Assembly: GCA_012719595.1 (NCBI GenBank)
Contig: JAAYAB010000231.1
Location: 1-43,362 of the forward strand
Direction of reading: 5' to 3'
DNA: 43,362 nucleotides
From: Bacillota bacterium
GTDB taxonomy: Bacteria; Bacillota; DTU014
The notes under the pieces are model-generated. The model was not told the origin of the DNA, did not search any database, and was given only the letters and a program-made list of their open reading frames with translations. The position numbers were made by a program, and so were the translations under genes. This document shows positions 34,335 to 42,513 of this stretch, piece by piece; positions within the stretch are counted from its first letter, which is position 1; each line of letters begins with the position of its first letter.

Positions 34335-35447
34335 TCACTGACTGATGGTCTGCACGACGTCGGCTGAGTCCAGGACGGTATTGACGACAGCCCAAAAGGC
34401 GGCCTTAGGCTGGCCTTGTCTGTCAAACAGCAGCGGATAGTCGGTTCGTCTCGCGACAGGGTAGTTGTTCTTCCAACTCCCCGCATCTGTGATTCCCCAA
34501 AACGTCACCCGTTCAATGACGTCGCTGTAGTCCTGAAACACCCTAAACATCATGGCGTACCGGGCCGCATGCACGTTCTCGACGGCTTCGGGCAGTCCGT
34601 TCGCGTACTTATTGCTCCTGTCGGACCAAGGAAACACGCTTACGTCAAGCTCGGTAATATGGACCCTTACACCAAGTGAAGCAAACCTCTCTATGGCATA
34701 GCGTATATTCTGCTCGGACGGCGATTGAATGTCCCAGTGCCCCTGCATGCCAATGCCGTCGACGCGTATTCCTTTATCAATTAAGCCCTTTACTAGGTTG
34801 TATATCGCCTCACGCTTCTTCGGATCTGTTGTGCTGTAGTCGTTGTAGTAAAGCTCTGCATCGGGATCCGCTTCGTGGGCAAATCTAAACGCCCACTCGA
34901 TATAGTCATCGCCAATGATCCTGCGCCAAGGAGTATTCCTAAGACCGCCAGTGCTGTCGTCGATGGCCTCGTTCACGACATCCCAGCCCCGAACGCGGCC
35001 TTTGTACCGCCCGACGACTGTGTGTATATGCTCCCTCATCCTCTCGAGAAGGACCTCTCGCGTTACCTCTCTGCCATTCTCGTCTGTAAACACCCAGCTC
35101 GGCGTCTGCTGATGCCAGACGAGCGTATGCCCTATGACGACCATGCCGTTCTTCTCAGCATAGTCCACAATCGCGTCCGCCTCGATGAACCTGTAAGTGT
35201 CAGGCCAAGGATGAACGCTCTCCCACTTCATGCTGTTTTCAGCTGTAACCGCGTTGAAGTGTTTGCTAATGAGCTGATCATTAAGGAGCAGCCCGCTTCG
35301 GCTGACAGCGCATCCGACCAAGAACTTCCCTTCAAAGAGGTCTTTGAGAGAGGGGACATCATCACCAAAGGCGGCGGATGCTGTCGCTATCACTAGCGCC
35401 GCGACAACACATGCGGTTGTTGCCCTGCGAACGAAACCCGATGTCAA
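34335..35447 (-). CDS. Secreted GH10 endo-1,4-beta-xylanase
   Basis: This 370-residue single-domain GH10 enzyme should hydrolyse internal beta-1,4 bonds of xylan outside the cytoplasm. A signal peptide (about 1-28, ending ASAAFG) precedes the TIM barrel. HTLVWHQQTPSW (107-118), WDVVNEAID with acid/base E160, YYNDY (200-204), GIGMQGHWD (231-239) and ITELDVS with nucleophile E266 are the GH10 hallmarks. The TTG start at 35445-35447 has AGGAGG 9 nt upstream. The frame is open to 35507 but that part overlaps the permease gene and would bury the signal peptide. It follows the MalG-type permease of module B and precedes the large solute-binding protein, so secretion, capture and import are encoded together. 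It is closely similar to the GH10 domain at 25912-29763. Confidence 0.95.
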   Translation of the reverse strand: MTSGFVRRATTACVVAALVIATASAAFGDDVPSLKDLFEGKFLVGCAVSRSGLLLNDQLISKHFNAVTAENSMKWESVHPWPDTYRFIEADAIVDYAEKNGMVVIGHTLVWHQQTPSWVFTDENGREVTREVLLERMREHIHTVVGRYKGRVRGWDVVNEAIDDSTGGLRNTPWRRIIGDDYIEWAFRFAHEADPDAELYYNDYSTTDPKKREAIYNLVKGLIDKGIRVDGIGMQGHWDIQSPSEQNIRYAIERFASLGVRVHITELDVSVFPWSDRSNKYANGLPEAVENVHAARYAMMFRVFQDYSDVIERVTFWGITDAGSWKNNYPVARRTDYPLLFDRQGQPKAAFWAVVNTVLDSADVVQTISQ

Positions 35448-35481
35448 AGCTGTACACCTCCTGGCAAACGCACAGTGACAC

Positions 35482-36426
35482 CTATCCGATAAGCCCTGTC
35501 CTCTCAATGCTCTCTACGAAGTACCTCTGTGTGAACGCGTAGAGCAACAACAGCGGGCAGATCATCAGCAGCATGCCTGCGCTATTGACCAGTGAGAGGT
35601 AATGATTGTCAGCAAACCCAGCAGAGGCTGTGAGCTGGTCTGTAGCACCTATGTAATTCGCCATTGTGGGTAGCAGCTGATCCAGCATATAGGTCAAGAA
35701 CGTCTTGCCAGGCATGAGCATTGTGATGTACTGGTAATCATTCCACTGCCAGACGAATGAGAACAGGAACACCACGATCATCCCAGGAACAGCTCCTGGC
35801 AGCATCACCCTCGTAAACGTGCTCAACAAGCCGGCTCCGTCAATATACGCGGCTTCCTCCAGCTCTCGCGGCATCCCGCGGAAAAATTGCCTCATTACGA
35901 ATATGTACAACCCGCACCTGAACCCGCTACCCGTAAGAGCCAACAACACAAACGGCCAGTACGAACCGACAAGGTTGATTGGGTTGTCCTTTAACAACCC
36001 CAGCAAGTTGAAAAAGCGGAAGTTCAGATACGTAGGCACAACGATGATCTTCGGAGGCACAACCAGCGTAAATATTGTCATGGCGAAGATCAAACCATTG
36101 CCCGGAAAGTAGAACCTGGCCAGGCCGTAGCCGATCATCGCGCATGATATGACCTGGATGACGCTCACGGTCAGCGCCAGCAGCACCGAGTTGCTCAGTG
36201 CTGTGAAATACTTCATGTGCGTCAACGCCATCCTATAGTGGTCTAGCGTGGGCTTCCTGGGAATCCACCTCACTGACTGATCGTAGAGGTCCTGCACCGG
36301 CATTATCGACTGCGATATCCGCAGAAACACCGGCACCAGAATCACATATGATATTCCGATCAAGAGCACAGTTCTGGCCAGCACCATGAAGACCGTACCT
36401 GCGCGGACTCGCTTCAGAGAAGACAT
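35482..36426 (-). CDS. CUT1 ABC transporter permease, MalG type (module B)
   Basis: This 314-residue inner-membrane protein has about six hydrophobic segments and the EAA loop GMPRELEEAAYIDGAGLLST that contacts the ATPase. The C-terminus RYFVESIERTGLIG nearly repeats that of the module A protein. A segment around TDQLTASAGFADNHYLSLV, before the last helix, is longer than in the module A copy. The start is uncertain. I use the ATG at 36424-36426, which has GGAGG 13 nt upstream (long spacing). A TTG directly after the MalF stop (36471) would add 15 residues but has no ribosome site. It is the last membrane component of module B, followed after 34 bp by the GH10 gene. Confidence 0.92.
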   Translation of the reverse strand: MSSLKRVRAGTVFMVLARTVLLIGISYVILVPVFLRISQSIMPVQDLYDQSVRWIPRKPTLDHYRMALTHMKYFTALSNSVLLALTVSVIQVISCAMIGYGLARFYFPGNGLIFAMTIFTLVVPPKIIVVPTYLNFRFFNLLGLLKDNPINLVGSYWPFVLLALTGSGFRCGLYIFVMRQFFRGMPRELEEAAYIDGAGLLSTFTRVMLPGAVPGMIVVFLFSFVWQWNDYQYITMLMPGKTFLTYMLDQLLPTMANYIGATDQLTASAGFADNHYLSLVNSAGMLLMICPLLLLYAFTQRYFVESIERTGLIG

Positions 36427-36471
36427 CTGAATGAGAACACCTCCATCCGCAGACTCCAATGCCTCGGACAA

Positions 36472-37374
36472 TCAGTTCCGGTAGAAGACCCGTCGAGATA
36501 CAAGTGCAAATGCCACGATCAGTACTAGGGATACAGCGCCGAAGTAAAGCATGGCCATTGCCATGCTTGCACCGTATCCGTAACCACGCCACAAGACTTC
36601 CTCGATTAGCCTCAAGACAGTGTTGTTCATATCGGTAAACGAATCGATAATGGTGTAAACCAGGTTGGTCAGGATCAAGGGGCTCACCATGGGGAACGTA
36701 ACCAACCAGAACTTCTCCCATGGAGTAGCTCCCTCAACGTCCGCAGCCTCATATGTCTCCGGCGGTATCGACTGCAGGCCGGCTAGGAATATGAGAATTT
36801 GCACTCCTGATGACCTAATGACATTAGGGAGGCTGTCAATCATGGCATTGACGTACCTGGTCATTGCACCAGGCAAGTGCGCAGCCGCAAACAGGGCTTT
36901 TAGCGAATCGCTGCTTAGGAAAGTGGCTGTCCTGCGAGAGGTTGCGTACATTATGGCTGCGTAGTCCTCCACTTCCAACTTCTGTATGACGCCTGCGGCG
37001 TAGATGACCGGCAGGAAGAATATTACTCTGACAAGTGTCCGCCCCGTAAACTTCTGGTTTATCAGAGTGGCCGCAAAGAAGCTAAAGGCAAGGATAAGCG
37101 GCATCTCCACGAGGAGATCTCCTATCAGCTCAGTCAGCCTCTGCACGAACGACGGATGAGTAAACAGAGCATACCCGTAATTGCTGAACCCTTTGGGCAC
37201 GAGCTCATAGGTTGTGCTGGTGAGTTTCAGTTCGTTGAAGCTGAAAATGACAGCTTGGGCGAACGGGACCAGAAAGAACAGCACGAATCCGACAACGAAG
37301 GGCGTGGTAAACAGAAACCCGCCTAACTTCTGTCTCCTCTGGAATGTCCATCTAAACCGCCGCTTAGTCTGCAC
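36472..37374 (-). CDS. CUT1 ABC transporter permease, MalF type (module B)
   Basis: This 300-residue permease has its first membrane helix at about 19-42 (FLFTTPFVVGFVLFFLVPFA) and the EAA loop as PETYEAADVEGATPWEKFW. It shares RTLVRVIFFLPVIYAAGVI with the module A copy. This is followed by a loop of about 55 residues (KLEVEDYAAIMYATSRR onward) that differs strongly between the copies and looks extracytoplasmic. The GTG start at 37372-37374 has GGAGG 8 nt upstream and lies inside the end of the DUF5696 gene (11-bp overlap). It pairs with the MalG-type gene just downstream. No ATPase gene is nearby. Confidence 0.93.
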   Translation of the reverse strand: MQTKRRFRWTFQRRQKLGGFLFTTPFVVGFVLFFLVPFAQAVIFSFNELKLTSTTYELVPKGFSNYGYALFTHPSFVQRLTELIGDLLVEMPLILAFSFFAATLINQKFTGRTLVRVIFFLPVIYAAGVIQKLEVEDYAAIMYATSRRTATFLSSDSLKALFAAAHLPGAMTRYVNAMIDSLPNVIRSSGVQILIFLAGLQSIPPETYEAADVEGATPWEKFWLVTFPMVSPLILTNLVYTIIDSFTDMNNTVLRLIEEVLWRGYGYGASMAMAMLYFGAVSLVLIVAFALVSRRVFYRN

Positions 37375-40126
37375 TCCTGTCACCTCCGGCAAGCACCAGG
37401 TAGTCCTCTGCATCAATCAACACTCCGTCCACCTCGACCGGAGTCATTCTATAGTTGACTATTACTGATGTACCGTCCTCATACACGGTTCGGTGGACCT
37501 GCGGCATTACGACTTCGTGCTGTATGATCTCCTGGGACCATAGGTTTCCGGATATCTGCAAGATCTCATTGTAGAAACTCAAGATGTCATCGCGAACGCC
37601 GCGGTAGGTGGTGGCGTACAAGTAGTCGAACTGCGTGTTCTTCATGTCAGAAGATGGACTGTGCGTCACCACGAAGTACGGAACGCATCCTGTCTCAATA
37701 GTCTTCAGCAGGTGCCGCCTTCCCGCTACCTCTGACAGGTTAGCCGCAGTGCCTGCACGCACCACATGCCCGCTGGCCACTATGTGGAAGAATGGAACAG
37801 ACGCGTCCACAAGTGTTGTTCCAACGGAATGCATTGGCGCATCAATAACGTACTTCGCGTACGGCAGCATGTACGCATTGCCGCCCGTAACCATGATGCC
37901 GTAGTCCGTACGGGCAATCAACTTCACCTGATCTATGGCGATCTGCTTAGCCTGCTGCCTGTCAACCGCAGCATCAGGGTCCAGTCGGAAATCCGAGTTC
38001 AGTTGCTTACCCATGAAAGTAAGCGAGATCCCTTCGGCTCCCAGCTTATTGTAGTCTTTAACGAAATTCTGCACCAAAGAGGGCAGCCTGCTCGGCGAAA
38101 GCACGGGCCGTTCCGATCCCTGCTTGACCTGATGAGAGGCGAGATTGTGATCAGTCGCAACTGCGGACTTGCGGTTCAAGAACCTCGACGCGTCACGGAA
38201 CGTAACGAAGCCGTCAAGCAGCGAGTTCCTCAAGATGTTCAGAAAACCAACATCCAGGAAGACTCCTACGTCTTTTTGCTGAGACGAAGACAAGAACTGC
38301 TTCAGACGGTTCAGGCTTCCTACCTCGCCTTCGGCAACTACCCTTGTAGGATAGATGTGGTTCACGCCGCCCTTGAGCCAGCCCCGATACCTTACCTGAA
38401 GATCCTGAACGCCACTCTTGAGCAAGTCGTCGATTATCTCCTCGGCCTGGTCATATGTCGTCGTAGCCTGAACCACATTCTTAGGGAATCCGAGGACGGG
38501 CTTGGTCCTGTCAAAGCTCCCGATGATCTCCAGGATAAGAGGCATACCTTCTTTCGCATCGATGCGGCCAAGATCATATTTGTCGACGAGATAATCCCGA
38601 TAGCGCTTGGCCATGGCAGAGTAATCTACCTGGTAACCTGAGAGGAAGCTGTAGCGGACAGTCATGTCCCCCGAATAGGGGCGAGACTGGTACATTATGA
38701 TCGAGAGCGCTCCGAGACGCGCCACGTAGCCATTCCCTGGATCTGTCTGGAGATTGATACGAGCGTTCGGGATGAACTCAAACGAACCCCAGACCCGGTT
38801 GTACGAGTCTCTCATTCCCTCGACCACGGCATTGATCTGGGCCATGGCGTCCCCGTCTTCTAACATAGCGACAAATGCCCTGTCGCCATTCTTGAGCCCG
38901 AACACAGGCAAGTAGATCTGCTCTTTCGAATCCGCACTGTACTCGCTCACGGGCATAGTCGCGTAGTCTCTGCCGTAGACGGTCCGCCCGTATGGCTCAG
39001 CCGTTGTCTTGCCGTTGTTCAAGTAGATCAGAGCCCCGGGACCGTCAGGCACAAAGATGTAGCCCTCGGAGTCGACATTAGCGGCCCCGAAGTACGGCAA
39101 GAGATGAATGGTGGTCAGCGGATAGGACGTGATTCTACTGATCCTCGGATCGTACACTTCCATTGGGCACGACACACTGCCGGCGGGAATGCGAGCAACA
39201 AGGTCAGCACCGTCAAGCACGTACTCAACGCTAACCTTGAAGTTGCGGACATCCGGCCACGGCGGCTCGATTCCGAACATCTGATGGTCGATCTGAACGT
39301 CCTCAGGAGTGTACCCCACGGCTTTGAAGTACCCTACCAAGGCGTCCCTGTCCCACTGCATCAGATTCCACTTCTGCATAAGAGCCGGTTTCCCGAAGGC
39401 TTCCTCGATATCCTCAGTCTTTATCTCGGCCAGAGTGGTGTACTCGTTTGCGTCACGAACCCTGTTGAGATACTCCTGAAGAACTCGGCGTTTGTCGGTG
39501 GCCTTGATTCCCGGTTCGTCAACCTTGAGCCCGTATGGCCCGAACAAGGCCTCCATGTCTACACCAAATACGCTGATGTTGTCTGTGTCTACGTAGCCCT
39601 CCTCAAGAGTGAACTTAACGTACTGTTTGCGGAGGGTGTTTTGAGTCTTCTCGTCGAGCTTAGCCAAGACAAGGTCATTGAACCGCTCCTCGCTGATAAT
39701 GAACGGGACGTAGTCAGACTCCTGCCATCGCCTTCCCAGCTCGTAGTCGACTCTCACCCCGCCGGGAATCGGTGTGATCTGATACTGGCCGTACTTGACG
39801 CAGTCGTTGTAGCTGTCCATCTCCAGCTTCTGATTAATGCTGTAGTAGTTGATGACGAGTTGCGCTGAAAGCCTATCCTTGGCCACTCCTCCAACGCGGG
39901 TTTCCATAGTGGCCCTATCCGGAGGATTGCTGAACCAAGCGCTTCCGTCAATCTTGCTTCTATAAGCTATCTCGGCTGTGTCCGCCTTGATGTATAGCTC
40001 GGCATAGTCGTTTTCGCTGACCAACTCGAATCCGGAAGGAATCGAGTCGGCGCTCGCAATGCTGGCAGTGAGCAGCGACAGTCCAACGACCACAGTCAGA
40101 AGGCACATTCTCCTCAATGAAGACAC
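37364..40126 (-). CDS. Exported DUF5696 protein (module B)
   Basis: This 920-residue paralogue of the protein at 8620-11592 has a signal peptide at about 1-27 (LTVVVGLSLLTASIASA). Shared blocks include AWFSNPPDRA, KDRLSAQLVINYYS, YTPEDVQID, FVPDGPGALIYLNNGKT, LPVFGLKNGDRAF, RYRGWLKGGVNHIYPTR, GGNAYMLPYAKYVIDAP and the final YEDGTSVIVNY. The module A protein has Glu in GGNEY where this one has Ala, so that residue is probably not a universal catalytic acid. The fold looks glycosidase-like from the motif spacing, but activity is unproven. The GTG start at 40124-40126 has AGGAGG 12 nt upstream and leads straight into the signal peptide; a longer frame to 40156 adds ten residues. It overlaps the MalF gene by 11 bp and lies 65 bp after the NHL-Yip1 gene. 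Confidence 0.85.
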   Translation of the reverse strand: MSSLRRMCLLTVVVGLSLLTASIASADSIPSGFELVSENDYAELYIKADTAEIAYRSKIDGSAWFSNPPDRATMETRVGGVAKDRLSAQLVINYYSINQKLEMDSYNDCVKYGQYQITPIPGGVRVDYELGRRWQESDYVPFIISEERFNDLVLAKLDEKTQNTLRKQYVKFTLEEGYVDTDNISVFGVDMEALFGPYGLKVDEPGIKATDKRRVLQEYLNRVRDANEYTTLAEIKTEDIEEAFGKPALMQKWNLMQWDRDALVGYFKAVGYTPEDVQIDHQMFGIEPPWPDVRNFKVSVEYVLDGADLVARIPAGSVSCPMEVYDPRISRITSYPLTTIHLLPYFGAANVDSEGYIFVPDGPGALIYLNNGKTTAEPYGRTVYGRDYATMPVSEYSADSKEQIYLPVFGLKNGDRAFVAMLEDGDAMAQINAVVEGMRDSYNRVWGSFEFIPNARINLQTDPGNGYVARLGALSIIMYQSRPYSGDMTVRYSFLSGYQVDYSAMAKRYRDYLVDKYDLGRIDAKEGMPLILEIIGSFDRTKPVLGFPKNVVQATTTYDQAEEIIDDLLKSGVQDLQVRYRGWLKGGVNHIYPTRVVAEGEVGSLNRLKQFLSSSQQKDVGVFLDVGFLNILRNSLLDGFVTFRDASRFLNRKSAVATDHNLASHQVKQGSERPVLSPSRLPSLVQNFVKDYNKLGAEGISLTFMGKQLNSDFRLDPDAAVDRQQAKQIAIDQVKLIARTDYGIMVTGGNAYMLPYAKYVIDAPMHSVGTTLVDASVPFFHIVASGHVVRAGTAANLSEVAGRRHLLKTIETGCVPYFVVTHSPSSDMKNTQFDYLYATTYRGVRDDILSFYNEILQISGNLWSQEIIQHEVVMPQVHRTVYEDGTSVIVNYRMTPVEVDGVLIDAEDYLVLAGGDRSAD

Positions 40127-40191
40127 GGGTGTGCACTGCCTCCTTTCTTGCATCACACCGATCTCAGGTATCGTAAGTCAGAGCGCGACAG

Positions 40192-42402
40192 CTAGGTCCT
40201 ATATGAGAACTCAGTTATCAATTCGTTGACGAAGGCGGCGACTTCCTCGACCAAATCCACAAACAACAGAGCAAGGAACATAGTGAAGACCATCCCGGCA
40301 ACTGTCAGTATGCAGGTAAGCACTGTCTTCCGCAGGTCGTATTCGTGAGTGGTCATCACAGCACCTAGGACCACTAGAATGCCTGACCATGCCAATCCCA
40401 GTAGCAGTGGAAGCCCGTAGAACAAGAATCCCTCTTCAGCGGTTATGAAGTTGCTAACGATGGTCAACGGGATGAGGACGAGAATCATGGGCACGAGCGA
40501 GTAGGCAGTAGCGATGTAGACGTCTCGGATGGTCCCTTTGCCCTCCATGAGTGTGGTCAACGCCCAGTTGGCGCCGCACCACAGTCCAAACGGCAGCAGA
40601 ATGCTCACTACCTCGAACACTACGTTGAACTGGCTGAGATCGATCGTGTTGAAAACGAAGCCGGTGAACAGCCGCGAGAACACGTAGGTCATGCAGAAGG
40701 CCGCAAGTATGATCGAAGCCGACACCACCGACCCCTTGTTCAGGTACTTAAGCTCCCAAAAGCCTTCGAGCGGATGGAATATGACATACCCCGCGTACTT
40801 GAGCTCCCCCAGAGTCTTGCTGATGAACCTGGTTACGGGCCCACTCTCAGGCCTGCCGCCGGCACTGGCAACTTGAGATCTTGCGAAGGCGATAGCCTTG
40901 GCTCTCTTCACTAGTCTGACTGCTATATAGACAATAACGATGATTGCGACTAGAATCGCAACAAACAATGACAGATTGTCGTATATGACCTCTCGCCTGT
41001 AGAGTTCAAACGCCTCGGAGTACTCCCTGCGGTTGTTGCCCAGCTTGAAGCTGGCCATAGCCTCGGCGTACTGATTGCGTCTGAGCAGTGCTCTGCCGAT
41101 GCCTGTATAGGCAACGTCGCAGTTGGAGTTGAGCGCCAAAACCTGCCTCCAGATCGCCTCAGTCTGCACGTAGTCGCCTCTGCTGTAATAGTCGAGCGCA
41201 GCCCAGATAAGCAGACCGTAATCTGTCGGCCTGTATACCGCGATTCCTAGTCGCTGTGCATCCAGTATAAGTATGTTCCTGTCAAGTACTTCGAGTGCTA
41301 CGGGCTTTACAGTCTGACCCTTCATTGTTCCTCTATATCCAAACACGTGCAATAGATTGCCCGTGTCGTCATACGTGTAGACCCGGCTCCTTATGTTGTC
41401 GAGGACGCTGTAGACACCATGGCCATGCACCACAACATCGACAAAGACTGACTGTCCTCTATTGGCTGCAGCCGAATTGATGCTTGCGTACTCGACATCT
41501 CCTATGATACCGTGAAATCCCGCTCGAACGAGCAGATCCTCGCCCTTGGCGTTTAGCCTGCGGATCTTGTCGTCTTTAGGACTTGCGTCATCCTCATGGG
41601 TATTGTCCATGACTGTGGCGTAAACGAAGCCACCTTCGTCGAGATCAATGTTGCTGTATTCGGTGGGAAGGAATAGAGTCATGCGTTCACGTTGACTCTT
41701 CGTCGCTATGCGGTACCAAATCATATCCCACAGTTTCGGCGTCACCCTCGGGGCGCCAACAAATCCCCTAAACTCGCCGGCTGCGTTGAACTGCAAGAGC
41801 CCGTCGAAAGTGTTCTGGGACACAACGTAGAGACGGTTGTGTTGATCAACCCCTATCTTGATCGGGTTGTACACAAATCCCTGAGGCAAAATACCCTCGA
41901 CGTCTGCAGTCGGCGGCCCGATGATCCGCACGAGCCGGCCATCCGCGTCCAAATGCACTATCCTTGAATTTCCAGTATCCGCCACATAAAGATGCCCGTC
42001 ACTGGCGACACATATGCCCCTAGGCGTCTTGAAAGTATCAGTCTTGCCGTTATTGTCAAACTCTTTGATGATCTTTAGCGCAGTGAAGTCGTTGTCAATA
42101 TGGATAATGCGGTTGTTGCCAGAGTCAGCTATGTAAATCGTCTTGTCAGGCGCAACGCAAATGTCGCCTGGATCCTTGAAATCGCCTACACCAAGATGAG
42201 CTCCTGTGATGAAGCGTTCAGGGACGTACGCTTGAGGCGAGGGGACTGCTTTTCGCCAGAAGTCGAACAGGTAGCTGTTGTATGGAACGACAAACCCGCT
42301 TGTTGGCTCGCCAGTCTGTGCTGCACAGCTTGCTGTGGCGAGCAGCAATGCGAGAAGCATCGCACCAAGACCTAATCCTCGTTGGATCGCTCTCAACCAC
42401 AT
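40192..42402 (-). CDS. NHL propeller-TPR-Yip1 membrane protein (module B)
   Basis: This 736-residue paralogue of the protein at 11620-13749 begins with a signal peptide (about 1-27) whose end ATASCAAQ could be a weak lipobox. NHL repeats follow (about 60-400: IYIADSGNNRIIHID, LYVADTGNSRIVHLD), then a TPR-like segment (IWRQVLALNSNCDVAYTGIGRALL). A single membrane helix (LFVAILVAIIVIVYIAV) and a Yip1-like domain at about 534-736 with FHPLEGFWELKYLNKG and TTLMEGKGTIRDV complete it. Both copies share the post-signal motif VPSPQAY and the LGVGDF motif before the first repeat. The ATG at 42400-42402 is chosen for its place before the signal peptide; GAGG lies only 2 nt and GGGGAGG 13 nt upstream, so the exact start is uncertain. 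It follows the solute-binding protein gene across a hairpin and precedes DUF5696. Its function is unknown. Confidence 0.85.
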   Translation of the reverse strand: MWLRAIQRGLGLGAMLLALLLATASCAAQTGEPTSGFVVPYNSYLFDFWRKAVPSPQAYVPERFITGAHLGVGDFKDPGDICVAPDKTIYIADSGNNRIIHIDNDFTALKIIKEFDNNGKTDTFKTPRGICVASDGHLYVADTGNSRIVHLDADGRLVRIIGPPTADVEGILPQGFVYNPIKIGVDQHNRLYVVSQNTFDGLLQFNAAGEFRGFVGAPRVTPKLWDMIWYRIATKSQRERMTLFLPTEYSNIDLDEGGFVYATVMDNTHEDDASPKDDKIRRLNAKGEDLLVRAGFHGIIGDVEYASINSAAANRGQSVFVDVVVHGHGVYSVLDNIRSRVYTYDDTGNLLHVFGYRGTMKGQTVKPVALEVLDRNILILDAQRLGIAVYRPTDYGLLIWAALDYYSRGDYVQTEAIWRQVLALNSNCDVAYTGIGRALLRRNQYAEAMASFKLGNNRREYSEAFELYRREVIYDNLSLFVAILVAIIVIVYIAVRLVKRAKAIAFARSQVASAGGRPESGPVTRFISKTLGELKYAGYVIFHPLEGFWELKYLNKGSVVSASIILAAFCMTYVFSRLFTGFVFNTIDLSQFNVVFEVVSILLPFGLWCGANWALTTLMEGKGTIRDVYIATAYSLVPMILVLIPLTIVSNFITAEEGFLFYGLPLLLGLAWSGILVVLGAVMTTHEYDLRKTVLTCILTVAGMVFTMFLALLFVDLVEEVAAFVNELITEFSYRT

Positions 42403-42464
42403 GGCCTCGACTTCGCCTCCCCTTTGACTGAACGCTCGGGCGTAGCTAGACAGCATACACAGAT

Positions 42465-42499
42465 CTGGGACGGCTCGGCAAGCAGCCGAGCCGTCCCAG
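42465..42499 (-). other. Long GC-rich hairpin after solute-binding protein B
   Basis: CTGGGACGGCTCGGC (42465-42479) pairs perfectly with 42485-42499, giving a 15-bp stem with a 5-nt loop. It lies 14 bp after the solute-binding protein stop and before the NHL-Yip1 gene. No T-run follows on the minus strand. It matches in place, but not in sequence, the hairpin at 16482-16520. Confidence 0.8.
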
Positions 42500-42513
42500 C
42501 GCGCGTATGCCGC

